A stretch of 34,478 nucleotides of DNA from Lichtheimia corymbifera B2541 (Eukaryota; Mucoromycota; Mucoromycetes; Mucorales; Lichtheimiaceae): the NCBI GenBank assembly GCA_000697475.1, contig JNEU01001022.1, positions 1 to 34,478 on the forward strand. Reading direction: 5' to 3'. A program made the position numbers and the translations under genes. The notes below the pieces were generated by a model, which made no database searches, had not been told where the DNA came from, and saw nothing but the letters and a program-made list of their open reading frames with translations. Positions 21,396 to 31,962 of the stretch are shown here, one piece after another (positions within the stretch are counted from its first letter, which is position 1; the number at the start of each line of letters is the position of its first letter).

Positions 21396-23307
21396 CATGG
21401 TTTGGATTGGCCTGGGGCGGCTGTCTTGTCAGTGTGTGTGTGTGTGTGTGCGTGCTGCTGCTGCTGCTGCTGTTCTTGATGTAGAGTGGATGCTTTTTCC
21501 TTGCAACTGACTTTGAATACAACCTTTGTGTCCTTTTCATTCATTGTTTGCCCTAGTTCATAGCCCCGGGTCACCCGCTGACTTGTTGATCGCTTTTGAT
21601 TTCATATACCACATAATGCCATAAGCTTCCTTTTGAGCGTCGGTGTGAAACATCAACACAATGAACCTACTTGTCCGCTTCTTCCGGTTTACAAGATCCA
21701 TCACTGCTCATGATCAAACACTCCCCTCACTTCTCTCACACACCCAAATGGAATAAAAAAACAGCTATCCGAGATTCAGTTTGATCGCTCTCTCGGTAAT
21801 ACGAGCTTGCCACGATATTATTTGGGAAGAAAAATGGATCGCTGCTCATCCATATCACTCCTCCACCCCCTTTCTCTTTCCGGTACACGCACGTGCTTTT
21901 TTCTTTCTTAATCACTTTTTCATTCATAAACGACATGATGCATATACGATGCCATTTTCATCTTGTAATATACCATCATCCATTGTTTACATTGGGTTTT
22001 ATTGTACTCACTCGTGGTTGGCCTTTGTCCGTAAAAAAAAAGGAGGTACGCGTGGAAAAAAAAAAGAGAGAGAGGCGATCCATGTCTGAGGTTTTCCTCT
22101 ATGCTACACAAAATTGATGCACACGCCACCGTGTTCATAGCACATTGCAAATGCTCAGTTCTATCGTGCCATGGCAACAATTCAACACCGACACCTCACC
22201 AAATTGGAGCCACGTTGTAATCGGTGTGGTATGCAAGATGCGTTATTGTTTACGTTGGCAATAACCGTGGATGGATTTGTTTGGCTGTAGTAGAAAATAG
22301 AGAAAGACAAAGAATGGATGGGGTGACAATTGTGTTTCAAAGAAACCAAAGCTAAAAATACAGTTTTGCTAATTGATCTTGTATTTTTTTGGTGTATCCC
22401 ATTGGAGGAGCACTGACCGTAAAGTACACGGGCCCTTTGTTCTGTCCAACTTTTGACATAAGAAAGGAGAAAACATCATTATTTTCTCGTCATGCAACGT
22501 AATGAGCATAACAAAGAAAAAAATAAAGCAAGTAAAAGCCAAACAACTGCCATGTATGTGTATGTGTGTGATATGTGCATCATGCCATGGTGTCGAAAAG
22601 GAGCAAGGATGGAAAAGAACGAAAACTGACATTGTATTTACGCATCACACATTGCATTGCGCCTCGCTTTTTGCTATTTTGGATTTATTGGTTACATACA
22701 GCGATCCATGTCATTTCGAGGGAGTGTGTCTATGACAACCAACATCATGTTAATGATGGATTCCGCCTAATGACAAGGCATCATGCACATATCATTCTTC
22801 TCTTGAGCGTAAAGATGCAAACATTTCTGCCTGTGCTGCAACATACGTTACACACATGGTTATTCACCGGCTCCGATCCTTTACTTTCCACCCGTTGTGT
22901 GTTATTTCTGTCAAAAAAAGCGACCCTACATAGCCGATAGGTCACATTTTGATTTATTTCACACCCCATTTTTTCCGCCCTGAATCACATTAATGGGTGA
23001 TTTGAGTAACTGCTGTCGAAAGTAAAGCGGTAGATTTTAGGTTGATGAATGGGGCAATATACAGCTGGAATCATATTCATGTTGGGATAAGGTTATGCTC
23101 GGCGACATGTGACTGGAATAGAATACCTTGTGCATGTGTCAGCAGCGACAAGCAATATTTAGTCAATGACAATAGCGTAACAAAAAAGTGGTCAAGCAAA
23201 TTCAAGTATGAAGCGCGTGAAATGATTAGACTATCATCACATGCTGATTATGATATGGTGTCGGTGTATATGATGGTCTCGATCCATGAACGCCGATCTC
23301 AGCTGCA

Positions 23308-23327
23308 GCAGCAGCAGCTGCTGCTGC
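23308..23327. repeat. 20 bp perfect palindrome of CAG/CTG repeats
   Basis: GCAGCAGCAGCTGCTGCTGC is its own reverse complement. It lies in the gene-poor interval with no coding context. CAG and CTG triplets meeting head to head can form a hairpin. Confidence 0.85.
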
Positions 23328-25271
23328 ACTCACTCCACCACGAGCATCACAGCTTATGCTTATCTCTTGTAGCATACCTAATACTTTCTTGTAATCACGT
23401 TACTTTACTCGTTGTCGCCAATAATGGAGTTGTTATCTTTTGTCACTGCTTGATCGTTTTGGTATAGCAGCTGATGGGTCCTTGATTACAAGTTTGATAG
23501 CCACTTCAAATCGCACCTATCAAATATGTCTATTGTTTCTGCTAGGTATGCATCTGTGTTGAATACAAGATGCGATTGTCGGTGTCTGTGGGATGCATTA
23601 TCCTCGTGGGTCAGCCATGAGACCTACCAGCAATGCATTAAGGGGTTGAGCGTGGATGAAAAGGAGAAACGGTTTTATGTTGACGCCGGATTGACAGGTG
23701 GCAAACAGGAGACAAACAACTTGCTGTTGTCTCTCCCCCCCCTTTCCGTTGTCAAAGTACACATCCGTAGATGAAAAAAGTGGTAACGATAAGGTGATAA
23801 GAAAACGGCAAGCGGTCATTGAATTAGGTTACGAGCACAAAGTCCAATGATGGATAACGCAAGGTTGATGGGTGTTCAATGCCAGGGGAAAAAGTACAGC
23901 ATGAAAAAATATCGGTAAATGTTACGGCACTTGAGGATAACGTTTATCACAGAAATGTAGGCCGCGTTGTTTTACTATGAATGGCATGGTACACAGCACG
24001 CGATGCATTACTTACAATGGCATTGATTTTTACGTGTATCAGTGTGCCTGTGTGCGTGGGATCGGATACGGTGGCAGTCATGTAAGCAGCACTCAAGAAG
24101 GGTAATTGCGCTCGTTGTTTTATGAAATGTTGCTGGGTTACCATTAAACGTTCCACCATCTACAATGCTTATTCATATGGCTGCTTCCATTGTCTTTTAC
24201 GTTCGCACCGTAAAGGTACCACAAGCAATAGTTTCTGGTTACACTTGCGAGAAGAATGGCAGGAGCACATTTGGTGAATGGCTAATTGCTTCTGTACCAT
24301 GCCGTTGGAGCCGTCATAGCTATCCATAGAGATTGTGGCTATCATAACGTAGTAGCTATCAAGGATGTGGATACCTGGATGGTGCCTTTGGGCAATGACA
24401 CATATTAAATTTCACCTTGCCTATATATTCGCAGCAGCCATTTGCTTTGTGTCACCTCCACATTGTCTCGTATGAAAACAGGGATCAGACAAAAAGTCAA
24501 CCATGAACATGCTTTGGTCAAAAATGGGATACACATGATTAAGAAAAGTAGGTACATTGCAGTAATGTTATCATCGGCTAAAGGTCAATCTGCTACTACT
24601 ACTACTGTGCGGATTAATGTATTTTTGCTTCGCCAGACCCAGCCAACCTGCAACGTCAGCGGCAATGAGACGCGTATATGGTGAGTGAGGATGGCATGAT
24701 TTCGTTCCCAGATGCGGTATCTTGGACTCTTTTTTACATCATTGGGCGTTTTGAATTTAAACTTTTTCGCACTATGCCTCATCGTTTTTTCATCCCGCCA
24801 TGCCTCCTTTGCCCCAATTGCATGTTCCCATAGAAACCTTCAATGGCATTACTGTTTTAATGTTTACATGCAATGTAACATGCTTATGCAGATATCGATA
24901 TCCTCACATTCAATGTACGTAGTATGAAAGCTTATTGTGCCGAATCAGCCAGGGGAGGGGAATAGGAGAATGGTGCTACGGCTGTACGCCACGAGATGCC
25001 TAAAATGACTGTCTTTGGTAAAAACAGAAATACAAAAGGTTGGGTGTAGACACGTTGTGCTACTATGGGTGCAGAAGAAAATGGCCAAAATTAGAGAAAA
25101 CAAGGCGCAATGGGTATGCAAAACGACATCCGGGAAAAAGAAGGGTCTGTCAGAAAGAGCCAAAGGAGGAAAATTCAATTTATTTTCGGATCAGTGAGGC
25201 GGTATTCTATAGCATTGAGGGGAGAATCGGTTACCACGCCATCATTGCCGCGCGCACAGCAACCATCTGCT

Positions 25272-25279
25272 TATATAAA
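25272..25279 (+). promoter_or_regulatory. TATA box of second chitin deacetylase gene
   Basis: TATATAAA, 81 bp before the start codon at 25353. The following leader is CT-rich (TTTTTTCCTCCCCTTTTCTT) and the ATG context is CACCACCATG, a good fungal start. Confidence 0.7.
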
Positions 25280-25352
25280 GACGTAGCTTTTGAATGCGGA
25301 GCAACCCATCATCACTCGCTTTTTTCCTCCCCTTTTCTTACACACCACCACC

Positions 25353-26834
25353 ATGATGAAATTGACAAGCTGCGGCACTGCAGCAGCATTGCTCATGATG
25401 GTTGCTGCTCAACAAGCTCAAGCCCAATCGCCTACTTCTTCCGGTATTCTTGCAGTGCAATCACCTACTTGGTTGCCCGACTTCCCCAAGCCATCGGATG
25501 TTGTTACTAGCTATCCTACTGGTCCTGCTGATACCGGTGCTACCCTCGATAGGACGACTCTCAACTTGACTGCATATCCCGAACCATGGGGCAAACCAAC
25601 CACTGATCATCCTGAAATCAAGGCTGTGATGGATGCAATTGATTGGAGCCATGTTCCCAACGCTACTGTTAACAAGGCCAAATCCAATGGTGACCTTGAC
25701 ATGGATGACTATGATGAAGCTAATGATCCCTACTGCTGGTGGTCTGATACCAATTGTATCAAGCCCAAGGTGTCTTACTTGCCCGAGGACATTTACTATT
25801 GCCCCAACGTTGGTGATTGGGGTTTGAACTTTGATGATGGTCCATATAACCCCAGTGATGATGATCCAATTCTTAACAAGTATTCAGAGCCTGAGCTTTA
25901 CAACTTTTTGGCCGAACACAACCAAACCGCCACTCTCTTTGTAAGTTATTCTTTGATGCAATATTATCCTCAATGGCTCATACTCGCTTCTTCTTCATAG
26001 TACATTGGTTCCAACGTTGTAACCTATCCTGCTGCTGCACGACGTGCTCTTAACAATGGACACGTTCTTTGCATCCACACATGGTCTCATCCTCAAATGA
26101 CGGCTCAAACAAACGAACAAGTGGTTGCCGAGTTCTATTGGTCCCTTCGTGCCGTCAAAGAGGCTACAAATGTAACGCCAAAGTGTTGGCGCCCTCCTTA
26201 TGGTGATGTAGATGATCGTGTACGTGCCATTGCATGGCAAATGGGTATGCGTACTGTCCTATGGGATCAAGATACCAATGATTGGGATATGCCTGGTGAT
26301 GGTGGCGGAAACCTTAGCCCCGATACTGTCAATGGCTTCTTTGAAGATTGGATCAACTCTCGCAAAAACGGCACTGACAATGAGCATGGCCACATCACTC
26401 TTGTAAGTTTTGAGCTTCTCAGTTCGTTATAACGTGTTAACTCACATATGAATGCAATACTTTAGGAACACGAATTGAACAATGCCACTGTACAAATGGC
26501 TGAAAAGTGGTTGCCTGAATTGCAAAAGAACTTTAACGTCGTCAACATCCACCAATGTATGAACATCTCTCAGCCTTACTGGGAGACCGATTTCGTCTAC
26601 CCCACTGAAAAGAATCCCAAGCCTGCTCAAAACAGCACTGCTTCCTCTTCGGCTGCATCATCTGGTGCTAGTGCTAGCAGCACCTCTGCCGCTTCTGGTT
26701 CTGCATCCGATGGTGGCGATAGCCAAAACCAAGAGGATGGCCAAGATACCAGCATGGCCGTTACTTCATTTACCGCCACATCTGCTTGGGCCATTTCCTT
26801 GCTCTCGGCTGGTGCCTTTTACCTCGTTCAGTAA
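25353..26834 (+). CDS. Secreted GPI-type chitin deacetylase (NodB domain), paralogue 2
   Basis: Converts chitin to chitosan at the cell surface. Three exons: 25353-25940, 26001-26402, 26466-26834; 452 aa. The start follows a TATA box and a CT-rich leader and gives a signal peptide (MMKLTSCGTAAALLMMVAAQ, then QAQA); Met2 at 25356 is equally usable. Conserved N-terminal region: VMDAIDWSHVPNATV, DPYCWWSDTNCIKP, LPEDIYYCPNVGDWG. NodB core: NFDDGP (159-164; the first residue is Asn where Thr/Ser is usual), HTWSHP (222-227), KCWRPPYGDVDDRVRAIAW, DTNDWDMPG and EHEL; Asp162, His222 and His226 should bind the metal. The Ser/Ala-rich tail ends SAWAISLLSAGAFYLVQ, a good GPI-attachment signal. It shares long identical blocks with the gene at 16931-18638, so it is a duplicate, but only one intron position is common. 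Confidence 0.97.
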
Positions 26835-27621
26835 AATGTAGATTTTTCACTGCCTTAGCATATAATCATTCATCCATGTACACCACACCTCCTCATCCTC
26901 ACTTGCTTTGTATCTCTCTCTCTTTTCTTTTTTGTATTTGAAGTAATGAATCAACCTCTATACTACATTGTATAATCAGTATTCTGTATCACTTGAGTTG
27001 TGTTGTGCGTGTATCATCGGCCCGAGGCTTATGATGATGTCTTGGCAAAAAAACGTTAATCAAAGATGCAAGCTATTCAGCAGTGATACAGGCATGCTTG
27101 TGTCACTCGGCGCATAAACATAAATGCAATCAGCATACACAACCGATTTCAATGCCAATGTGGCGCTAAACACGAGGACATGTCAAACATCGATTGATCG
27201 AGGAGCCCAAGCACAATGAATTATGCCATGGTAATTATATTTCAGGCACGGGAACATACATGCCAAGGTACAGCCACACTTATTCACGTCATTCACCCAT
27301 AATATCCATCCTCCACTGATTCCTCCTCAATGGATTGGAATTCTACAAAATGATGAATGACGAAAGAATACCCGGATCGGCTACCGACATGTATCTATAC
27401 CACGTGGTTTTCCATTTTTGTCACTTTTTTGCAAACAAAGGGACGTGTGCTCACTGCATATGTTCAAAACAAAGCAACATGCTTTTTTCTTTGTTGTCGG
27501 AAAAGTTTCTGCGTAGCAAACTAGAGCATTACATGGGTGGAAATGAATGATGTAAGGGCGTAATGTTGAATCGTGGTCATTGTATATACAAGCAAGCCAA
27601 GTGCTATAGGGTTGCTGCTAT
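26835..27621. other. Intergenic between convergent genes
   Basis: About 790 bp. It contains the 3' UTR of the chitin deacetylase (CT-rich 26880-26935) and of the small secreted protein gene. A 10 bp palindrome ACCACGTGGT is at 27399-27408. No gene was recognised. Confidence 0.6.
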
Positions 27622-27869
27622 TTAAGGAAGATGTGTCGGGTCCTCACAGGTGCCATACACCGCACCATTGTAACGACGGCAATACAGGGAGTCGGAGCAC
27701 ACAAGGTTTTGGCTACACACTACACACATCATCAGTGAATGGTTGTTTTGTTTTCAAGAGGAAAAAAAAACTTACGCTGGTGAAGGGCTACGTTAGGAGG
27801 AAGGACAGCTGCATTGGTAACACCAGCCAAGACAACAAGAAGAGTGGCAACGAAGACTGTTTTGATCAT
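27622..27869 (-). CDS. Small secreted cysteine-rich protein, about 63 aa
   Basis: Not recognised as a named family. Exon 1 (27869-27776) encodes a clear signal peptide, MIKTVFVATLLVVLAGVTNA, followed by AVLPPNVALHQ. A canonical GTAAGT donor follows. Choosing the first of two adjacent GTGTAG acceptors gives exon 2 (27719-27622), which keeps the frame and adds LCSQNLVCSDSLYC, then RRYNGAVYGTCEDPTHLP and a stop. The four cysteines (spacing C-x5-C-x5-C-x10-C) suggest two disulfides, like small knottin-type secreted peptides. The second acceptor, 7 nt on, gives a different and less cysteine-patterned tail. A TATATATAAA box lies 70 bp upstream. It follows COG1 on the same strand by 210 bp. Function unknown. 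Confidence 0.6.
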
Positions 27870-27938
27870 AATGAAGAAAGTATACACACACAGAGACGAT
27901 GGAATATGCTTTTTGTTGGATACAGCAAAAGAGGCCTG

Positions 27939-27948
27939 TTTATATATA
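27939..27948 (-). promoter_or_regulatory. TATA box of small secreted protein gene
   Basis: TATATATAAA on the minus strand, 70 bp before the ATG at 27869. The strong, close TATA box supports the gene as real and possibly highly or conditionally expressed. Confidence 0.6.
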
Positions 27949-28079
27949 TGTGACAAGAAGCTTAATTGTTCAAATTAAAATGTGTGTCTGGTCAAAGCTT
28001 CAACTAGTCTAGTGTGGTGTGTGTGTATGGGATATGGATGATGAAATGGGCGGCGAAAAGGGAGATATGATAGAGTGGC

Positions 28080-31000
28080 CTAAGCTCTCAGTGACAAGTG
28101 GCCAATGGGTAAAAGGGTGAAGCGAGGTGCTTGTGGTGCCAAAGGGACGACATTATGTTGCTGATTGGAGGTAGCTGTTGTCTTTCGTGTCCTATACCAG
28201 CAAACGCATGAGTAAATACGCTTTCCTAGCACCTTTTTACCATCCTTACCGTTCATAGGTTTCCCGATTAGGTCGTGTCAATATACCCAAAATCAAGGTC
28301 TGTTTCAAACAGAAGCGTTCAACGCTTGGTAGAAAGTGAGGTTCAAAAGTGGCCCAGTTGATTGGATCAATCTATGCAAATTTAGCTGGTGAGCAACGTG
28401 GATATCATTCTCAATGCTAAACCGCCCTTACATGCTCCCTTGTGTTTTCAATGCATTGCTTCATCTCCTCGGTAACAATGCCATCTTGAAGTACCAGGTT
28501 TGTAAAGTACATGTCAAATATCAGTTGGATGGCACCTTTTTCGGTCAACTCGGGTTTGAAAGCTCGAAACGTGGTGGTCATGGTTTCAGTAAGCTTTCTC
28601 TTGAGAGTTTGCATAATTGTCTAAAAGATATGTTAGCGATGGCGTGTCTCAATATAATCAATACCACTTCCCTTGTCCAGCATGGTACTATTGCCCCGCC
28701 GTAATTCTTGACATACTTGGTACACTGCACGCTCGACACCATTGGTAGCTTGGATCGGTAAATGCACATCATCTCCAACATCTACCATCCATTCTGTGAG
28801 TTCCAGGCACAAGTTTTACAGCGGCTGACTTACTGCTCCACAAGAGTGCTGCAGCACATTGATCATTCCATTGGTTTTCAGATAATCCCTTTTGAAGCGC
28901 ATGTCCAAATTTGCTGGATACCATGTTGACCCAGGAGTCGTGAGCTTGGTGATATGTAGCGATTAGCTCTTCTTGAAGCTTTTTCACCCTTGGGTCTATT
29001 AAGAAATCCCATCAGTATCTCATCCATCCTTCAAACTTTTGTCTTTTTTACCCTTATCAATCCCGCTTCGTAACTCCAGGGTCCCAAGTGTAGATGGTCT
29101 GTTCAATGTCAAGGCACGGGGCAGCTCCTTGGATGAAATTGCAATTGCATTTGCCAGACGTCCAATAAAGATTCCCATGTCATTTGCTATCACAACAACG
29201 TTGATTAATTACAGAATAACTTGACAAAAACCTAAATCCAGTTTACCTGCTTTCTCATCTGTCCAACTATGCAGCTCATCCAGTAGTTTTCGTAATCCTG
29301 AGGTGTATTCAGATATGGCATTGGCACAGCTACTTTCAAAGTACTCCTTGATGGATGCGGTGTCCCTAGTTGTCAAATGAATAAGTGATCTGTAGTCGAT
29401 TCCATAGAAATGTCACATACGTCTTGCATTGAAAGCTGTGCTTATCACTGAAAGTCATGTGATGTTCAACATCGCCTCGCATAGCTTGTAATGCGTCGTC
29501 AAATGCAGCTTCGGTCTCTTTAATCAAACGATGACGGCCCTGGGATGCGTCTGAGAGAGACTTGATAAATGTTTGAATGGCATCGGAAGAAGAAGAGGTG
29601 GGTAATGGTAGTGTCGTCGTATCAAGAGCCACAGGGCATGCTTCTGCAAAGGAATAAGTATAACCATCACAGTGCCAGTGATCCAAAGCTTACCTTTAGC
29701 TTGTATCCGTTTCGAGATCAATGTATGTGGTTGCTTTGCCAATGCTTGACAACGAGTATCAATCAACTTCTTCGCATGCCTATTGAAAGGATCTCGCAGC
29801 ATGTTGTCCCAGAGAGAATAAGGTCGTTCCAAAAGTCCTTCACATGTCTAGTGGTAGTTGTCAATGACAATGTTCTCTCTCACTCCCTTTTTTACCCGTA
29901 TATACCCATCATGTTACCTCTTTCCAAGATGCACCCTTTGTTTCCAAAACGATTCCACTGCGACGATGATTGGATTCAGCGGTTTCCAGCAAGTCCCATA
30001 CACGTGATCTGATTTGAATCAATGTCTGATGTGTGTCGGCTTGCTCCAGCATCGTATCAAGATGTCCCTCCAGTAATTCTTCCACATTTTGAATCCAAGC
30101 TTGAGCAAATTGTCGAATATCACCAGGCAGTAATGGTTGACCGGTTTCAAGCTGAGGTGTATAACTTTGAACATTCTCTGGAAGATATCGCATCAACAAG
30201 TGGACATTGGTGCTTGGTGCAAAGACACGCGTAATGGCTGGCAAGCTTGACAATGAAGAAGAACCCATCATGAAATTATCCTGCAGTTGCTCGACACAAT
30301 TTACGAGAAGTGGCCGTTGTAAATAGATTTCATATACATGAACGAGCGTGCGTTGTACAAGCTGAATGATCTCTTTGAGTTGATAGGGCAAACGATGCTC
30401 TTTACTGCTGACCATGTCGTTGATAGCTGCCATGCGTATCTCAAGGAGTTGCTCCATGGTGCCGAGGTATACTTGACCGTCCAACAGCATTAGTGATAGT
30501 AATATTTCTGCAACGCTCTATGAAGACTTGTTAAAAGATACCCTGACATAACCCGTCCTCTTCCAGTGATACCAACCTCCGATGTCTGATCGGGTATTCG
30601 TAAGAAGGCCGTTGACTTTTGAATGATCTGTGGTAGAAAGAAACTGACAGCATCCCATTGCCGTTGTACAACAGGGAAGGCGGCCTAGCATAAATCAATC
30701 CCATGTAAGTGTTATCCCCTGGATACCTTTTTTTATCTTACATACCTGAACATCCACAAATCCCATATCCGTGTCATGGACTCTCTTTGCAATGGCGTAT
30801 AGTCTTGCTGCATGAAGGTATCGATGGTTCTCAAGTGCATGCCATATCTATAATTCGTCGCATGAGCCCAATGTCAGCATACCACATAGCACTGCATTAC
30901 CTGCTCAGGTACATCAGCCAATGATTTGATCAACGCGGCAAGAGCAAAAAGATGTTGTCGTTTCTGATCTAAATTGTAAAGCATATTGATCAATATGTCG

Positions 31001-31496
31001 TATACATCAGTACAATAATGATGCTCCTTACTGTGTCCTTTCTCATATTGATCTGATCGAACAGCTTCAGCGCGTTTCTTGATTGTGGATATGTCACAGG
31101 CTGTTTGCATGCTATCGAGTTTATCGAGGACGGCGTGGGCGTTCTTATTCATGGCAACAATGGCGTCTGCTGCTGATATAAGTTCGAGGTACTGTTCGCT
31201 GCAATATCATTCAAGCGTGAGCTCTCCTATACATGCATAGCTAATCGCTGCCAGTGTGCTTACCCAACCATAGATCGTAACTCTTGTTTCTGCGTTTCAA
31301 TGTCGGCTCTATGAAGGGATGTCATTAACGTGAGTCTATAGGGTGTTTCAAGTATAGTCGTGTGTTATCTCATTACGCACCTTGTACGCTTTTCAATGGC
31401 TCGTACCTCGGCTACACTAGCCTCGACAAACAGCTGATCGGGGTCATCATTGTGTTCGACTGTTGAATCGTCCTTGACCTGGGGTGATTTGGCCAT
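28080..31496 (-). CDS. COG1: Conserved oligomeric Golgi complex subunit 1
   Basis: COG1 is a lobe-A subunit of the COG tethering complex that captures retrograde vesicles at the Golgi and bridges to lobe B. Sixteen exons: 31496-31381, 31308-31264, 31198-31032, 30968-30901, 30847-30746, 30684-30577, 30517-29918, 29847-29694, 29643-29421, 29365-29247, 29186-29052, 28995-28834, 28793-28672, 28620-28432, 28371-28250, 28191-28080; about 847 aa. The N-terminus has the Vps51/COG1 helix (QLFVEASVAEVRAIEKRT, IETQKQELRSMVG, YLELISAADAIVAMN), then HLFALAALIKSLADVPEQIW, ENHRYLHAARLYAIAKRV and a long helical body. The C-terminal part has VYQVCQELRRGNSTMLDK and ends PRFTLLPIG. The junction after MLDK has no GT or GC donor in frame; using an upstream GTATGT (28716) would drop 15 conserved residues. 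It is divergent from the aldo/keto reductase gene. Confidence 0.92.
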
Positions 31497-31962
31497 TGCA
31501 AGGTCGGTAAAAGACAACGACTACGACAAAGTTGCGGAGCAAGAAGACACAGAGCCAGAGTTACTGAAATGGAAATCAGAAATCTCAATGCGCATGCAGC
31601 TTTCATCAGCTGACCACTCAAAGCAAATCGACCAGGCAGTCTCAAAAAATGCTGTCAACCTTGTGTATGACATACATCTTCGCGTAGATCACTCACTTAA
31701 GATGGAGAACTCTAATATCCCGCTATTACTATCATTATTATCATACGCCATGGTTATCAGTGTAGTATATTGATTGTTATTGTAAATAAAGAAGACTGAA
31801 GGTGCTTGCCCTTGGTCGTCCTTACATTTAAAGTTACACCAAAGAGACTAACAATCGACATCGCGGACCGTGTGACCCACAAATTACGGATGCTTAAAAG
31901 AGATTGCGCAACCTGCAACACGTAAGCATTGCTCTTTGTTTCTTTGTTTCTTTTTCTTTCTT
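31497..31962. promoter_or_regulatory. Divergent promoter region COG1 / aldo-keto reductase
   Basis: 466 bp between divergent start codons. It is AT-rich in the middle, and a CT-rich run (TTTCTTTGTTTCTTTTTCTT, 31938-31957) lies just before the reductase ATG, as in many fungal leaders. No clear TATA box is seen for either gene. Open frames in this stretch have no motif. Confidence 0.5.

Larger units (their letters stand above)
21241..25352. other. 4.1 kb gene-poor interval
   Basis: No frame carries a family motif, and no open frame longer than about 145 codons looks coding. The left end (21262-21395) is a long polypurine tract on the plus strand, likely the pyrimidine-rich leader of the HMG-box mRNA. 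A CTG/CAG run follows at 21456-21475. The rest is AT-rich, with many short frames on both strands. The right end holds the TATA box of the next gene. Extended promoters, an unannotated non-coding RNA or a decayed gene are all possible. Confidence 0.6.

Noticed and set aside
21140..21574. 144-codon minus-strand frame across the HMG-box start, as an upstream ORF or extra exon
   Set aside because: Mostly poly-Gln, His-Thr and Phe/Leu from repeats; it runs in a different frame from the HMG protein and shows no conserved features.
22369..24684. Many 60-140 codon frames on both strands of the gene-poor interval
   Set aside because: No family motifs, no consistent splice structure, and frames on both strands are equally long as expected by chance.
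31450..31773. Plus-strand 107-codon frame in the COG1/reductase promoter
   Set aside because: It overlaps the first COG1 exon in antisense and has no recognisable domain.
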